From assembly GCA_013398955.1 (NCBI GenBank), contig VWPU01012293.1, forward strand, positions 1 to 64,000: a DNA stretch of 64,000 nucleotides, given 5' to 3'. Below the pieces are notes generated by a model that was not told where the DNA came from, did no database searches, and saw only the letters and a program-made list of their open reading frames with translations. How positions within the stretch are numbered: position 1 is the stretch's first letter; each line of letters opens with the position of its first letter. A program made the position numbers and the translations under genes. The DNA comes from Callaeas wilsoni (lineage: Eukaryota > Chordata > Aves > Passeriformes > Callaeidae). Shown here piece by piece: positions 46,570-61,336 of the stretch.

Positions 46570-49500
46570 CCCTGCCTCTGTTAACAAGTCAGAAAAAGTA
46601 AACTTGATTTCTTTGACAGGCACACGCTTCCTATGTCCTGGTGGCAGTCAGACAGATTTGTTGCAAGAAAAAAAAGCTGGAAAGAGTTCAAAAGGCTGGA
46701 ACTGGCATGGTGGGACCCCTGCATGTTTCTGAATGCAGGGAGGCCTTCTTAACCCCTTTAGACCTAAAGTACTTCCCTATGCTAAGAATGGCATTTACTT
46801 CTGAAAGGGGACTTGTCTAAGTAACTGCCTGACCTGCAGTCAGGGGATTTCCCCACGGCAAGGGGCTACACAATCACTTGCTAAAAGGAACAAATAATAG
46901 GATTGAAGCAATTAAAGCCAGAATATCATATTTTAACAAAGGAAGTAGGGAAGAAATAACTTATTTAAACTTAGGATCAACAAAGCAGAATGTCTTTGTA
47001 ACTTCTCCCAGGGCTCCTCCAGGCTTTTTTCTTCTCTTTGGTGGGGAGATTTCCATGATGCTAGGTTTAATGCTGCCATCCAGTTCCCACCAGGAAGATG
47101 TTAAAAGTTCCTCAAGATGTTAAATTCCTCCTCATTTCCTGACAGCCAGATCCCATTGTACAGTGCATTGCTGACCCCTTTAACAGGAACAACAAAAAAA
47201 TAGTAGAAGTTCAACTCTATGGAAACTCGCCTAAAGGAATGCACAGTGTTTTTGCATTGGGGGGTGGGAGGGAAACTCAGTCAAGCTGAGTTCCTCATTC
47301 CCTGATTATTTCAGCAAGGGGCTGATCCTGCTCGTGCTGAACACGTGCCGAAATTCAGAGATGAGTGGCAGAAGTTCGAGTTGCTCAGCATCTTCCAGGA
47401 TTAGGGCCTCTGGGCTGAGTTCTGGGCTAGCTTGGGTGGATCCTGTGTGTTGCTAAGTGCCTCCTGGGAGGATCAGGTAAGTTTGCATCCCACGTGGAGG
47501 TTCTGCCAGGGCTGGACCAGCAGCGCTATGCCTGGGGAGGAGGGAAGGGTGTTCATCCACCCCGAGCGCAGCGCTGAGAGCTGCAAAGCCAGGCAGAGTC
47601 AGCCCTTACTTTTTTCCATTGGGTTTATAAATCCAGGGTTGTTTTTCATGGCTGAGTTTGGAGCTAATTCTCCTCTGAGCAACGATGGCTGCCAACCAGT
47701 ACAACCAGCAGAGAACTGGGTCACCATGGGGCTCCTGCTCCTCCCCTGGGGCCAGGCAGCAGAGCACAGTGACCTGTTGGTGTTTCCCGAGATCGCCTCC
47801 GGAAGAAAGGGAGGGCAACCTGGAGCCGACCTGCTCCGGGCTGTGGCATTTCTGTAGCAACCCAGGCTTATAAAAGGGGCTGTTGCAGCTCTGATTTGTG
47901 TGCCTGCATTAATCATATGTACAGTATTTGAATTTCATGGGACATGCAGAGCCAAGTTGTCCAAATTAGCTATTTATAAGGAGCGAAGTCAACTGCCAGA
48001 CAGCAGTTTGCAGTTGATTTCTTCACTTTTAAACTGTAGAAACCTGCATGACACTTGTACAAAGTGCGGCTGTGTGCTAAATGTTTTATTCAGTACTTGT
48101 TTACAAAGACAAACGAAGCACCCTGTGATGCCTAAAAAAGCCAACCAAAAATGACACATTCCCAAGAGGTACTTAAAATTCTTACAGCTCTATTAACAAC
48201 AAAATCACATGTGTTAGTGGTTCTGTTGACTAAACAAAGACACTTTGTATTGTAAAACTGACTATAGATAAGCTTGGAAACCAGCTGTATGTGGGTCTTG
48301 AGGAGTGCAGGTATCCTGAGTGCCTGCCTTGTTGACCTCAACAGCCACTGCACATGCAGGGAGTTTTCCCTCAATCCATGGCATTGCAACAGAGTAGCCA
48401 TGGATGTGATTTTTCTCTGCCAGCTTTAATCTTTTATGGGCGTTTTACCCCTTTTTACCCCCTCTGCTGAGCCAGAGGTGGATCTTGCAGCCTCCATCTC
48501 CTCTCCTGGTGCCAGACAGCCAGGACCTTGCTAGCTTTGGTGAGTGAGAGACACACTAATGTGGGCCACCGTAGGTGGAACTCTGTTCCAAACAGGAAAA
48601 AACAAGACTATCTTATTTTTAACTGTCCCTGACCAGGGATCCCTTGCCCAGAGGCACATTTCAGCTGTGGGGGAGACAAGTGGGGCTCTGAAAAATCAGA
48701 TGCTTATTTGCATCAGACAGAGAGAGCAGCCTTCTGCTTTGCTGTGTCTTCCTCCATCCACGGGGATATTCTCCAGGGACAGGTAAGGCCCATTGCAGCT
48801 TTCTGCTTTCAGCTCTATGATATCATGTTCCTGGATCAGTCCCTTGGCCACTTGAACTCAGGCAGGAGAGAGGAAAACATTGCCATAAATCTCCCTGTGA
48901 ATGTGGGCAGACAGCTCCAGAGGGCAGAGGAGGCAGTAAGGGCTCCAAACAACCCTCAACAGCTGCCCCGTCCCTGCCAGGACATCCCAGAGATGCTGTT
49001 ACCCAGCCTGAGGAGCACATCCAGGAGGGAGACTACTACACAGGCTGCCCCAGGTTGGCTCAGGGACAGCGGGGACCCTGATTGTCCCAGCATGGACAGC
49101 CAAGCTCTGACTAATGCACTCACTGCCTCCTGGGTTTCACGGAGGGCTGTTTTCTTGCCTGGTTTAAGTTAATTTAACTCCAGTGGCCTCAGTGGATCTG
49201 ACTGGACACTCCAGAACACCACCAGTTAATGCCAGTGCTGAACTGGGGTCTCTGTCAAGGTCCCTGGGCCCAGTTTTTCTGTTCCTCCTTGTGTATAAAG
49301 CACTGTGCTTATTTTCTTTAATATAAGCAATAAAGTAATCCCCATTCTCCATTGCTATGAGCAAATCCATTATGAAAGCTGATTTTACGGCTTAGCTTAT
49401 CTCAGCCATATCAGATACTGATATGATAAGGATTTTCCCAAAAGAGATCAAGCCTTAGAAGCAACCCTATTGCTACCCCAAAATCTCCCTTTCTGATCAA

Positions 49501-52500
49501 GGTGCTGGGATGAGTCTACTGGATGGGGAACTGGGATGTACTTCTCTGGATCTCACATGGACAAACCTGAGCCCTGATGGCACAAAGCAACATCCTGGGT
49601 CTGCTCCCAGCCGTGGAGACATTGGTATGTGACCAGCCCCAGTCCTGAAAAGCCCTCCTAGGATGCCTAAGGTCCTGGTTAGGGTTGTTAATCTAGAACT
49701 GGCTTAACTGTTGTTGGGTTTTTTGCAAACTATAATTTCTTTGCCCTTTTTCCTGCCCTCCTCTTCTGTGCCAAGTGTTGACCCAGCATGTGGCGTGACA
49801 CCTTTTAACTGAGGAGGGAAATAGGATTCTCTGGTGCCCAGAAAAGTATAATTTTATTTGGGTATTTTTCCTTAAGCCACTACTAAAGGAGCAGCAAACT
49901 GTTGATCATATTTACTAGGCCAGCAGTCCTCATCTGGAGTTACTCAGTCGAGGGTGGATTGATTTGCTGGCTTTATTGTGGAAGGCTCCTGGCAGGAACT
50001 GTCACCCTGCAATGTTAAAACTCCAACTCTCATTGATCTCTTCCTCAGCACAGGGGCCCTTCCAGCCCCAGCCTCTCGTGCTCCCTGGGCCTGCTGCCAC
50101 TGGCAGCCGGGTTTGCCAACACAAACACGAGCCACCCCCTCTCCAGACAGCCTGTGACTCATTGCTGACTGAGGCATAGAGACCCTACCTGAGGGCTCCC
50201 GGCTGGAGTGGGGGTGCCATGGGTGTCCCCAGAACCTGCTGCAGATCAAGGCCAGGGCTGAAGGTTGGATGCTGGACCTGCTCTGCCTCTGAGAGTAGCA
50301 TAAAGCAAACACTCTGTCTGGTCCTTGAGGCCACCCTCCTCCTCCTCTCATAGGACAGCTGGTGACAGCAGGGCCTGGTGCCAACTCCCTGCACTACTCA
50401 CAGCATCAATCAGCCCCTTCTTCCAAATGAGACACCCAAATCTGCCCTGCCCACAGGGACCCTGGTCATGAAGGCAGCTCCAAGGACATGCTCTTCTTCA
50501 GCCCCACCATCACCATGCATCCTCTGTAGGTGGCTCCTTGTCCATGCATAGCCGAAAATGTGATGCCTATACTCTAAATAATGTGTTTTGTGTAGACAGT
50601 AACGATGTTCCAGGCTGTATGTAAATCTTACTGCACTTAAAGCTGATAGCCAGACATTTGAGAGGGAATGTCACTGCCAGATCCCTTTTGGAGCACAGCT
50701 GCCAACTGTTTGTCTCAAGCAGGAACATTGCTTCCACAGAGAAATACAGATAATGCCTTGGGACCTCAGCTTTATCTTGCTTTGGACTGCAATGAGTCAA
50801 ATTTTCCCCTTTGAGTGATATCCTGAACATCGGCAGGACCTGCTCAGGGGATGGCCAGGGATCCTGGCTTGGATGCCTTTCCACAGCCCTCAGAAGACCA
50901 CACATCTCCTGCTGGCTAGATGGTTGGCTGAGTGAGGAGGATTTTTGGCAGCATGTGATGCACCTCTGAACATCAAAGCGCAGGCAAAGGCTGCTGTGCT
51001 GGCCACATGCTTTGGGAGCACATGCACACAGGCCAGGCAGATTTGGGCTGAAGGTGTACAATGGGAACAGCCTATCTCGGTCCTATTTAGGCTCTCTTCA
51101 TATGCATAATTAGCAGCAGAGGCATATTTCAGTTTTCCCCAAGTTAAGACAGAAATCTCCCTGTAAGCACCTAAAACTAACAAGTGCTGGTTTTGACTTC
51201 TGAAATAAAATATCTGAGCAGATCCCAGAGTGCAGTGTTCAGTGGGCACATTTGGCATGGTGATTGCTCACCAAAAGGAGCTGCTGTTGATGTGCAAACT
51301 GCCTCACGTAAAGCTGCTCGGTAAGCAAGAGTTAATGTGGTTATACAAAAAGGCTCAGTTTGGGGGGGAAAATCAATAATGTCAGGGAGTTTATTACAGG
51401 GTTATGGGCCACCTGCTAGAACTCAGCATTAGGGCTGCGTTGTGTTGTGTTTCGGGAAGAGCTGATGGCACTGCACTCAAACAGGGCTAGTGCCAGAATT
51501 ATTATTTTATGCCTCGGCAGATGGCTTCTGCTCAGGGATTTTATCTTTGAGCGCAGACATACAACTAATCATCATTTGCTTTCTCTTTCTCTGCTAACGT
51601 AAGCTGGGCAGGAAGCAATTGCCAGTTTGATGATGGTTCACTATTGTTTGGTTTATTCTGTCTGAAACAGCACTGCAAGAGGCACCAAGGATACAGAGGA
51701 AGATAATCAACGAGATATCCGTTATCAGCGAGATACGGGGAATAGCTGAGCTCAGAAGCTTTTGTTTCACCAGCCCATCTCGTTCTTCTCTCTGTTTCAG
51801 AGACAAAGCCGAAGATATCCCATAGATCATTCAGAGAGGCCATGTTGGTATCTTTGGATTGTCAAGATTGCAAAGATGAAATGTTGGGAATGGGTTCATC
51901 CTGCCTTAATGCAGGAGGATCTAAATCACTTCCTAAAGTCTCTTCCAGCTCTGTTCTCTGTCACTGTCAATGCTTAGTGAGACCTGCTTTGAGTTAGGGA
52001 AATCTGAGGTCTGTAATGCAACCTGGAATACTAAGAAACAGAAATCACAGCCACAGTGGCATCAGTGCAGGGCCAGGACTTTCCATGTTAGGCCCTCTCA
52101 GCTACATGGTGTACAGGCTGGACCAGGTCCTGTCACCTGCTGAGCGTGGCAAATACAGACATCGTGGACACATGGCTGCAGCACAGAGACTTGAGCACCT
52201 TGCTTTGTTGCAGGTTTTAGGAGTTCATAGTTAGTTTTATGGTGAGCTTGAATAACAGCACTTTATGGAACTGGCACCAAACCCGTGGTTTGCAAATAGA
52301 GATGTTCCAATGGCTTGCAGCACTGCTGTGGCTATGTGAGCCACAGCATAAAATCCTCGGGATTTAACTGGTATATTTGTTTTTGTTCTTTATGACTTTC
52401 AGTTGTTCTGCTTGGTTCTAGTTCAGTTTGAATCAAAGCTCAGAATAAAAGGGAGGTGCAGGCCTGGCACATGCTGAGGCTGAGTGCTCAGCACATCTTT

Positions 52501-55248
52501 CACCAGAGCCGGTGGTGTTTCTCCTGGAACGTAAGTTAATTTAGTTCCCCGTGTAGAACTAATGAATAATACTGAACCCATTGCACAGATTCACTTCAGT
52601 CTACAAATGATCCTAATTTAACCTCCCTTATTTACTTTTAGGAATTTAAAGCTGGGAGGAAATCACTTGCTGAGTATCTCACAGCAAGAGCCATGAAAGG
52701 ATGGAGTCCCAAGACCCTGCTTCCAACCCCATGGGCACCATTTCCTTCTCAAAAAGCAGGTTCAATATAGAAAAGTCACATTGCTTTTGTTGGTGATGTG
52801 ATTCAATTTATATAAACAGTAAGGTTTTAACCTGCTGTACTAATTTAATTTAACCTCAAGTCTTAATTCCCTGTGACTTCACCATGAAGGAACCATCTCT
52901 TTGTCACTTGTGGCTGATCTTTTTTAAGAAAGATTACGAACCTTTCAGTGGAGGAGAGTTTGTGAGGTGAGATTAAACTGCTGCAGATTTGCATGATTTT
53001 GTGCTCCATTGTGAGACTTTACCAAACCACTGAATCTGTGGAAGTTTGGAATCCTCCTTGTGGCTGGGAGCCTCTCCAGGAGATGCAGAGCAGCTCCTAG
53101 CGACTGGGCTTTTCATCAGGCAATGAGTGTTGGCTTCTCCAGACAACCTGGAAGTTCCAGAGCTCCTCTGAGGGTTTGGTATCCAAAACTCCACTATAAA
53201 CAAGCTAATTTTCACAAAATGGAACTATTTCCATTTCTGCAGATACCATGAAATCCTTTTAGCAACAATTCTGTTTTCTTGGAATTTAAATCTAAATTAG
53301 GACAAAACTCCTTTTTAACTGATGAGTTATTGCCCTAGTTTGGCTTTGCTGGCCGTTAGCAGTCCTGGCTGTCACATGGCACATCCTCTGCCCATGCCCA
53401 GAGGATGACCTCTGCCAGGAGCAGTCGGTGCCTTCTAAGATGAGCAGATTAAGAGTCTTTGCAAGAGGTGAACTATTTTGTTTTAGTTTGCCCTGTGTGC
53501 CACCAGATGCAAGGCATCACACAGTCTGCACTGGTTGGACCCAGACAGTGGCCAACAGAAGGAGATAGAGCAACTCTTTGGGGCTACTGATGCCCTTACT
53601 GGAAGCCCCCAAAGGAGCCAAAGTGCAGGTCTGGTTTGTAAAGGTGCTCTTCTCCTGGCATTCATTCAGCAGCACATCTGAACACAGGCTGGAGGTGTGA
53701 GTGATGTCTGCAAACCAGTGATGACCCACTTCCATTGATCTTTTGAGCAGCTAGCCCATCCTTCCTGCCCTGGCAATGGGATGTTTGTCTGCATTTAACA
53801 GCTTTTTTTCACTGTTGCTCTTTCTGATTCCAGTTAATTCAACATACATTATTATTTTGATCTTTTATTGTTTTCAGTGTTCACCTGCAGCTCACAGCAT
53901 AGCAGGGTCTGCTGAGATGCAGCACTTTCTTTCCATGGCAGTTTTGGAGATAACAGGTCCTGCCTGACGCGATGATGGCTGGCAGAGCTATCTTAGGTAA
54001 CGTTTAAGAGATTCAGGTGGTTTAATCGTTAGGACTTCCCTGTGCCTTTAGGGCCAGCACGTTGGGCTCAGTGCTCTGTCTCACCAATTGCTGGGATTGT
54101 GTTTAATGACAGACACCACAGACGGTCTTTGAGCTGGGGGGTACAAAATAACCGGAGCATCATTAACACAGTGAGTGTTTCAAACGCTCTGTAATGGCCT
54201 GATTTTTCTCCAGTTTAAATCGATGTAAATATTCTGCTGACTTCAAAGGGGAGCAGGGTAGGGTTACGGCCAAGTACTCTTGGAAATCCCACCCAGTGCT
54301 TGATTTTTCTTGACCTGAACGGCAGTTCAGTCAGCTCTGCTTCCACAAAGGAGCTTTCAGGAGTCCTGGAAAAGCCGCCGGAGTGCTTTTAGCCCTGGGT
54401 TCACACGGTAGCAGCATGTGAATTGGGGCAAATCTAGAGGACGATTCAGCCCTCCCAAGTTCTGACTCCACTTCTGCAGATGTCTGGCTGGCATTGCTCT
54501 TGCTCTCTCCTCATTGACTGTGGGGGAGTTTAGGGCGATGAGATTCCCACGGAGGCACTTCAGTTTGGTGGGGTGAACTCCTGCAGTGGGGCAGCAGAAT
54601 GTGGGGTACTCTCACAAGACCTTTGGCTTTCCTGTGCATCAGCCAGGAGAACAAGCTAGTCAAAATGCCTTGAAAATCTTTACATTGTGGCATGAGCTGT
54701 GGCTTTGTCTCTTCCCAAGCACAGAGAAAATGGTCTTGAATTCTTTTTCTCCTTTTTTTTTTTTTTTTTTAACGGGGAGGGGTGTTTTTTCTTTCATAAT
54801 TTTACACATTTTCTTTTGTGTTTGTGTAACATCATACTTTAAAAGCTCTATGAGAGTGGAAAATCAGACTTCTCTATAAATTTCCAAATATTTCCGTTAA
54901 CTAATTTCATTTTTAAGTCAATCAGATTTGTCAGTTTGGAATTGTTATATCCACAGGAACTGTTCCTGTCTTTGCCACTGACTTTGTGACCCCAGACCAC
55001 TTGCTGTCTGCGCTATAGCTTCCACCTCCCTGAAGGGGACTATAAAGCTCACAAGCAGGTCAAGTGACATCAGTTTATCTTTGAAATCCCAACTTCTTGC
55101 CATTCCCACAGACCCCTGTGTGAGTGTGAGGTGTGATTTGCTGCAATTGCAAAACTGTTGGGAAAAAATGGTGGATGCAAAAGTTGTATCTCCAGCTATT
55201 TGCTCATGTCTCTCAAGCTGCAGTTTTAGCACAGCCTTTTCTAATTCT

Positions 55249-55275
55249 CACACACACACACACACTTTTTTTTTT
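55249..55275. repeat. Short (CA)n followed by poly-T
   Basis: About eight CA units (55249-55265) followed by a run of ten Ts. A simple-sequence tract with no further structure. Confidence 0.85.
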
Positions 55276-58200
55276 AAACTTTGCCACGGCCAGATACCTA
55301 ATACTGTAACTGTTTCAGGACATGTTTTTGTACTTTCTCCACTCCTTTTTGATTTGCCTGAGGAATCTGGCGTACCCATGGCCATAAAAACCAGGTTAGT
55401 GCACAGTAGAAGCTTTCATGGCCACTAATCTTGATGACAAATTTATTCGAACAAACACTTCTTGTGTCACCGATATATATTATGCAAAACCTTGTGACTT
55501 TGATTATGTGTCTATAATACAGATTAGTCTGTTTGGGTGTTTGGTGCTGACCTCCAATAAGCTCCTAAAGTATTAGCAAGAATTTGCAAGTGACAGGCAG
55601 GCAGAGGTGCTGTTCTGCCTAATCCCATTCTCAAAACTCTGGCTATATATGTCTGAACAGTTTTTGCTGCTTTCCTTGAGGCACCAACCAGGTTATTTCT
55701 TGCTCAGCCCCCTCCCAGCCACCTTTGTCCTTATTTCCACTGCTGTAATGTGTCACAAATGTTGGAAGATTTCACTAACCTTATGGACTAGAGCCAGGGA
55801 AACAGCGAGAACAAATTTAGAATAGGAGGCAGAGAATGTACCAGCTGGGAAGAGATGCTGTCAATCTCCATGGAGACCTCTTTAGTTACAACTTAGCTAA
55901 TTACTCTGATGAATTGTATAGTGCCTGGTTGAAAGCCTGGCCAAGTCAATGGAGAGTTCCAAACTGACTGGCTGTGTCTTGTGCCCATGAGGGATGAACA
56001 GGGCACAGCCCCTTGGAATAACCAGTTATGATTTGCACTGTGGGCTTTCTCCTTCATGGCCAAAATACAGCCTAAGGAGAATCCAAACACCTTTGTCTGA
56101 TCTTCTGCACAAGGCCAGCTTCTTCTAAAGAAAAGAGCTCTGGAGAAATAAAAGTAGATCTTGTCTTAGCAAAACAATTTTTTTCTCGGGCATGCCAGTG
56201 AACCATCTCTGTCATCTTGTGAACTTTTCACAGGAGTCAGCTCCTGCAGGGGATGAACTGGGACAAGATCCACAGAAGCCTTTTGACTCCAAATGCCTAG
56301 ACAGGACATACCTCTATGCAGGATTCAGGCAATTAGTTATATTTGCCCTTTATCCCCAGTATGAACGTGTTTCATGGATTAGTAGAGCAAAGGGAGGGAC
56401 CACAGACATGGGCAGAGAGGAATGCAAACAAAAGTCTGGAGAAAAAGTAAAGGCAGTCCCGTGTCTGCACAGTTTTCTGGGTTAGGATGTCTCTGAGCTC
56501 AGAGGGGACTGGGCTGACATCTGAGGACCCTGCCACAACCCCAACACAAGCAATAACCGTCCTTGGGGGGAGCATTTTGGATCCACAGCACTGCAGCTCA
56601 GGCTTGTTATTACTTGAAGCCAAACTGGCTTTAGACGCTAATCCACTGAACAATTTCCAGTTGTTATCAAAATCGACTGGACTTCTTAACGAGTCCCTGA
56701 GCTGATGTACCACACCCCTCAGGTTCCAGCTCCCTGATTTGTTTGTTCAGAAATTATTTATTTGTTCTACAAACAGAAATAGTGTTAAATGAACAACTGG
56801 AAAAAAAATCAGCCACACACCATGCCTGATTTCTAAAGGGATTTGGCTGCCTGAGCAGATCTTTCCCTTGCAGATCACCATTTCCCCAAATATCAATGCC
56901 ATTTTCCAAACCCTTCCTGCCAAATTTCACTCCATGCTGCAGGCGTGTGCACTGTGTGCGAGTGTGTGCTGACATCTGCTTAAATGTCCCTCTTTAGACA
57001 CTCAGCTCCCCTTGAGCCCCTGCAGGATGCTCAGCATGGCTGAAAATCCATCAGATAGCACTGTAATTCAGGGACGCTCCAGGGTGCTAAAACCTGTCCT
57101 GAATCCCAGTCCTCTGTACCACTACCAGCGTAGCAATTCCTGCCAGATGATTTAGTAAAAAAAGCTGTCATTTATGGTCAAAAGAAAGATGATGGGTGAG
57201 TTCCCTGCAATTCTGGAATTCACTCGAAGGGTTTTTTTACCTCATCAAAAATAGAGGAACTGTTCTTGAGTAGAGCCCTATCCACCCTGCCTCAGGTGCT
57301 CATCTTGCCTGGCAGTAGGCAGCTGAAAATTTCTTGGTTCAAAGCTCATTCTCTTTGAATCCTTTGGCAGTGGGTAGAACACAAGGGGCATCTCCAGAGG
57401 ATAATTTGGCTGTGCTGTTTTAAACTCTTGCCCTGGGAGGAGATGAATTGCCTCTGTGCTGCATGTATCCCCCCACGGACATGAAGTGAGTGTTAGGTGA
57501 CACAGGCTCAGACTTGATAACACGGAGGTTTGAATTTAACTTAATTCACCTACAGACTCTCACAGGGGCCTTCCATGGGGTCAGCACAAAAACTGATATA
57601 GCATAAACTGCTTCTCCCATGTGACTTTGACTTCCTCCTTTGAAATTGTCTCCTCTGCCTTCAAACTCTCATTGAAAGGCCCCAAGTGAGCAGAACAGAT
57701 TAGTTTAAATCTAAGTGAATATTTGGCTTAACTTTTAATTCTATCTTTATTCTCCACCAGTCCTTCCATTTCCCTGAGCCTTAATCCCATAACAGCTTTA
57801 AATGTGTGTGTGCATTAAGTATCATATTTAAGAATTCTGACTATCCCTAAATCTTACTTCTCACAAGTCCACAACTACAGTGTTGAATTAAATTGCCAGA
57901 AACATTATTTTGGTGGGTTGGGTGGGGACTGAGTGTTTCAAATATGATTGTACAGCTGTCAGTATCATTGTGTAGCTGGGACTTAAGCCCTTAAAACTAT
58001 GTTTAATCATAACTTTCAGTGACTCTGAAGTTAGTTTAATGGGGAGGAATAGAGAATGAAACCTGAAATGCAAAGGGAATAAAAAACTTCATAAGCTTTA
58101 AAAAACCAGGAGAAAATAGCGAACAGACAGACCGTGGTTTCTCCAAAAAAGCAGAAAAGAACCAATCCAGAGGATCAGGCACAGTTGGAAGCTTGCATAA

Positions 58201-59316
58201 AGACAGATATTAACACTTAACCAATAAAATCTGGAAAACTTGCTGTGGAGACAAAGACTGGCCCAAGCCTCCTCTGTGGTTACTGCAAAGCTGCGGCAGC
58301 AAGGTGCTGGCTCTGCCAGGTGATGCCGCAGGCTCAGGGCTGTGCCCAGGGCTGGTGAACAGGGAGCACTGAGCACCTGTAAATCACGAAGAAAACAAAA
58401 CATCTGGGCTCCAGACACAGGCTCAGAGCTCAGCATGTTCTCACTGAAGGCCAAGGTCATTTAACATTTGGGAGGAAAAGTGGCTGCTCCAGCCACGAGC
58501 ACCATGTGCAATTTCCAGCAACTCCCAAAGGCGACAGCCAGCACTCAGCCGGCACCTGCCCTGTGCTTCCAGATCCTGGAGGCCCTGCTGCTCTCGGCAG
58601 GGAGGTGTGTGCCCTGCACAGGTACAGGCACAAACTCAGCTGCCATATAGGAAAGGAGCAGGGAAAGGACAAGTTCTTGGCTCTGCTGGGAACTGGTGAG
58701 TGTGACACCAGTGCCAGTAAACGGGGAAGGGACACACGCATACAAGGGGGTCTGAGGCTCCGTGCATGGGGCACGAGCAGGAGGTTCATGGCAGCGGTGG
58801 GGAGGTTTGAGTCAAGTGAACTTGCTGCTAATCCTCTTCCACACAGCGTTCCTTGCGGGAGGAGATCTCATGACTCCAGGGAGAAGTACATTGTGTAACT
58901 AAGCAATGGTGAACCCAGGCTCCATTTAACAGGGCTTGGCACAGGCGCAACAGAGTAGGATGCTCATCCCAAGAGAGCGTGAGAGAGCATCTCAGTGCAT
59001 CACCCTTCAGCTTCGAGTCCTTAAAAGCCCTGTGTGGCTTTGGGAGAGAAGCTCAAGTAGATGGAGGGGAAAAAAAAAAAAAAGAAAAAAAGGAAAAAGC
59101 CCATAACCCCCCAGAAAGCAGCTCCCTGCACTGGGTTTCCCTGCGCTTGTGTGGAAATGTTGCATAATGTCCCTTTGCACCACATGGAGCTTTGAAATCT
59201 GCAGCATCAAAGCTGTATGGAGACACTATGGATTTGCCAAGACAAACTTAAAGGTATTTCACAATTATAGTAGGAAGCACAAAGCCACACTCCAGGCTCC
59301 TCTTGCTGTTCCACTG

Positions 59317-59330
59317 TGACATCTAGTGGC
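59317..59330 (-). promoter_or_regulatory. Weak CTCF-like motif
   Basis: The minus strand reads GCCACTAGATGTCA, which differs from the CTCF core CCASYAGRKGGCA mainly by T for G. It lies about 2.2 kb upstream of ANKRD40. Motif evidence only. Confidence 0.3.
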
Positions 59331-60589
59331 AGTGGCACTGGAGAACACCACAGGAATGGTGTTCCTGGTTTTAGGCCTGTCCCTGCACTCGCCTCCTGAG
59401 TAGCTTTTCCCCATCCATCTGAGAATTGTCTTGTATTATTTTGGAAAAAGCTCCTTTGTCACGAATCCTATTGGATTTTTACAGATGTAAAAAATTGGGA
59501 TTTAAAGCTTTCACAGTGTGCAAGAGGGCATCCTGCTTCCTAGAACATATCACTAGGTCTCCACTTGTGTGTTCCTTGTCTTTGTTTTACAGCTTTATGG
59601 CACAGATACTGAAAAAAGAAAAAAGGGATCGTGGGTTAAAGAGTGATCATTTAAGATGCTTTTACTGAAAAAGAAAATGAGTTAAAACGAAAATATGCAG
59701 ATCACAGCAGTGTCCAGTTGAAGGCTGGTCTTCCAGGTCTCTGAGGTTTGAATTTTGCAGTTGTCACCAGGTAAATCTTGTTTGTAAACCATTCTCCAAA
59801 TCCAGTTGTTTTTCATACTGTCTGTTGAGTCTTTTGGGAGCAGCTGGGCAAAATTTTTGTTCAGTCTGTTGCATGGGATCAAAAGCATGTGATCTGGTGT
59901 GAAAAACCTGTTACTGAGTCACCGTGTAACCTTTGCCATAGTAGTTAAAAATGTCACTCCTTGCTTGTCCCTCCTGCTTTCATGAGGGTGGTTTGCAGGG
60001 CTGCTTTTCTCTTAGAGAAACATCTGGCCTCTGCCAGATGGGCCTCTGCCTCTCCCGATTGATTAAAAGGAAGATGAGTGTTTGTGCTTTGAAGCTTCAT
60101 TTATATGGAGAAATATTCAGGAACTGTTTGGATGGTAACGCTGCAGGCATTGTCTTCACCTAATGGCCACAACCCCAGAAAAGGGACAGCAGGGCAAAGC
60201 AGCCGCAACCCAAGTCTTAAATTAAATGGTAGGTTAAAAATAGTGTCGCTAATAAGAAAAGTCAGCAATAAAAGAGAGGCAATGAAATAAAAAAAACAGC
60301 TTAGTGAAAATTTCTCCTTGGTAGCAGACTCTGATGCCAAAACAGAAAGCTTGGAGTTAAATGAGCTCCCCTACACATGCCGCAGTGATTTAATTAAGAG
60401 TGTGAGCAACACAGTGCAGAGGGAAGGGCTGGGAACTGGGAGTGCCAGGGCTGGAAGTGTCTGGGGAAAGCCATGGAGTTGAACCCATCCTTGTGGTCCT
60501 TTCCCAGCCCATTGCAGCCTCACAGCTCGAAGGCAAGAGCCAGGCTGCTGGTTAAAAAACACCCCAAAAAGGGCAAGGCCACTGTGATG

Positions 60590-60650
60590 GATGACGGGTT
60601 GGACTCAAAGACCTTGCAGGTCTTTTCCAACCTAAATAATTCTATAATGT
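60590..60650 (+). mobile_element. CR1 LINE 3' terminus
   Basis: GATGACGGGTTGGACTCAAA, GACCTTGCAGGTCTTTTCCA and CCTAAATAATTCTATAATG form a short CR1 3' end in the + orientation. Confidence 0.88.
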
Positions 60651-60834
60651 GCTTTTACCAGGCAGGCAGTTTTTACTTGCAGCTTTTCCCCTCTTCCCAG
60701 GAGCTCTCTCCCTTCAAGCCTCCACACAGGGCTCAGGATGTCAGGTGAGGGTGGGATGAACCCATCAGAGGAAACACTCCAGTCTTGGATTTTCACGCTG
60801 TCCAGGCTCCCATCTCAGCGCCCGAGGGGGGGGC

Positions 60835-61336
60835 CACAGAATCACAGAATCTTTGGGGTTGGAAGGGACCTCTGGAGATCACCCAGTCCAACTCCGTGCC
60901 AAGGCAGGGTCACCTGGAGCAGGTGACACAGGAACAGGTCCAGGTGTGTTTGGAATGTCTCCAGAGAGGGAGACTCCACAGCCTCCCTGGGCAGCTGTTC
61001 CAGAGCTCTATCACCCTTAATGTAAAGGAGTTCTTCCTAGTGTTGAGGTGGAACTTTTTGTGTTTCAGTTTATGGTCATTGCACCTCGTCCTGTTGCTGG
61101 GCACCAATGAAAAGAGTCTGACACCATCCTCTGACACTCCTTGGGTATATTTAAATGCATTCATGAGATCCCCTCTCGGTCTTCTCCAGACCAAACAGGC
61201 CCAGCTTCCGCAGTGTCTGTGCATGAGAAAGATGCTCCAGATCCCTCATAATCTTTGTGGCCTTCGCTGGACTCTCTCCATCAGCTCCTTGTTGTTCCTG
61301 TGCTGAGGAGCCCAGAACCGGACACAGAACTCCAGG
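60835..61336 (-). mobile_element. CR1 LINE fragment, about 500 bp, beside the ANKRD40 promoter
   Basis: This is the longest and best-preserved repeat in the window. Read on the + strand it starts CACAGAATCACAGAATC (the reverse-complemented octamer end), then GGTTGGAAGGGACCTCTGGA, later TTCTTCCTAGTGTTGAGGTG, CACCTCGTCCTGTTGC, GAGATCCCCTCTCGGTCTTC and CCCAGAACCGGACACAGAAC. The 173-codon frame across it is a repeat shadow. It ends about 225 bp before the ANKRD40 start codon and directly abuts the CpG island. Confidence 0.93.

Larger units (their letters stand above)
46600..60585. other. Intergenic, no gene seen
   Basis: Fourteen kilobases between the WFIKKN2 promoter and ANKRD40. I looked for LUC7L3, which in human lies between these genes, and saw neither its zinc-finger exons nor its arginine/serine/glutamate-rich tail on either strand. 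Visible items are a (CA)n run near 55249, a poly-T run near 54752, an A-rich run near 59070 and a weak CTCF-like word at 59317-59330. A degraded CR1-like end may lie around 51905-51960. Confidence 0.45.

Noticed and set aside
51905..51960. CR1-like words (AGGAGGATCTAAATCACTTC and CTCTTCCAGCTCTGTTCTCT)
   Set aside because: Too diverged to call as an element without a database comparison.
60785..61306. 173-codon frame on the + strand
   Set aside because: Almost entirely the reverse complement of a CR1 3' region.
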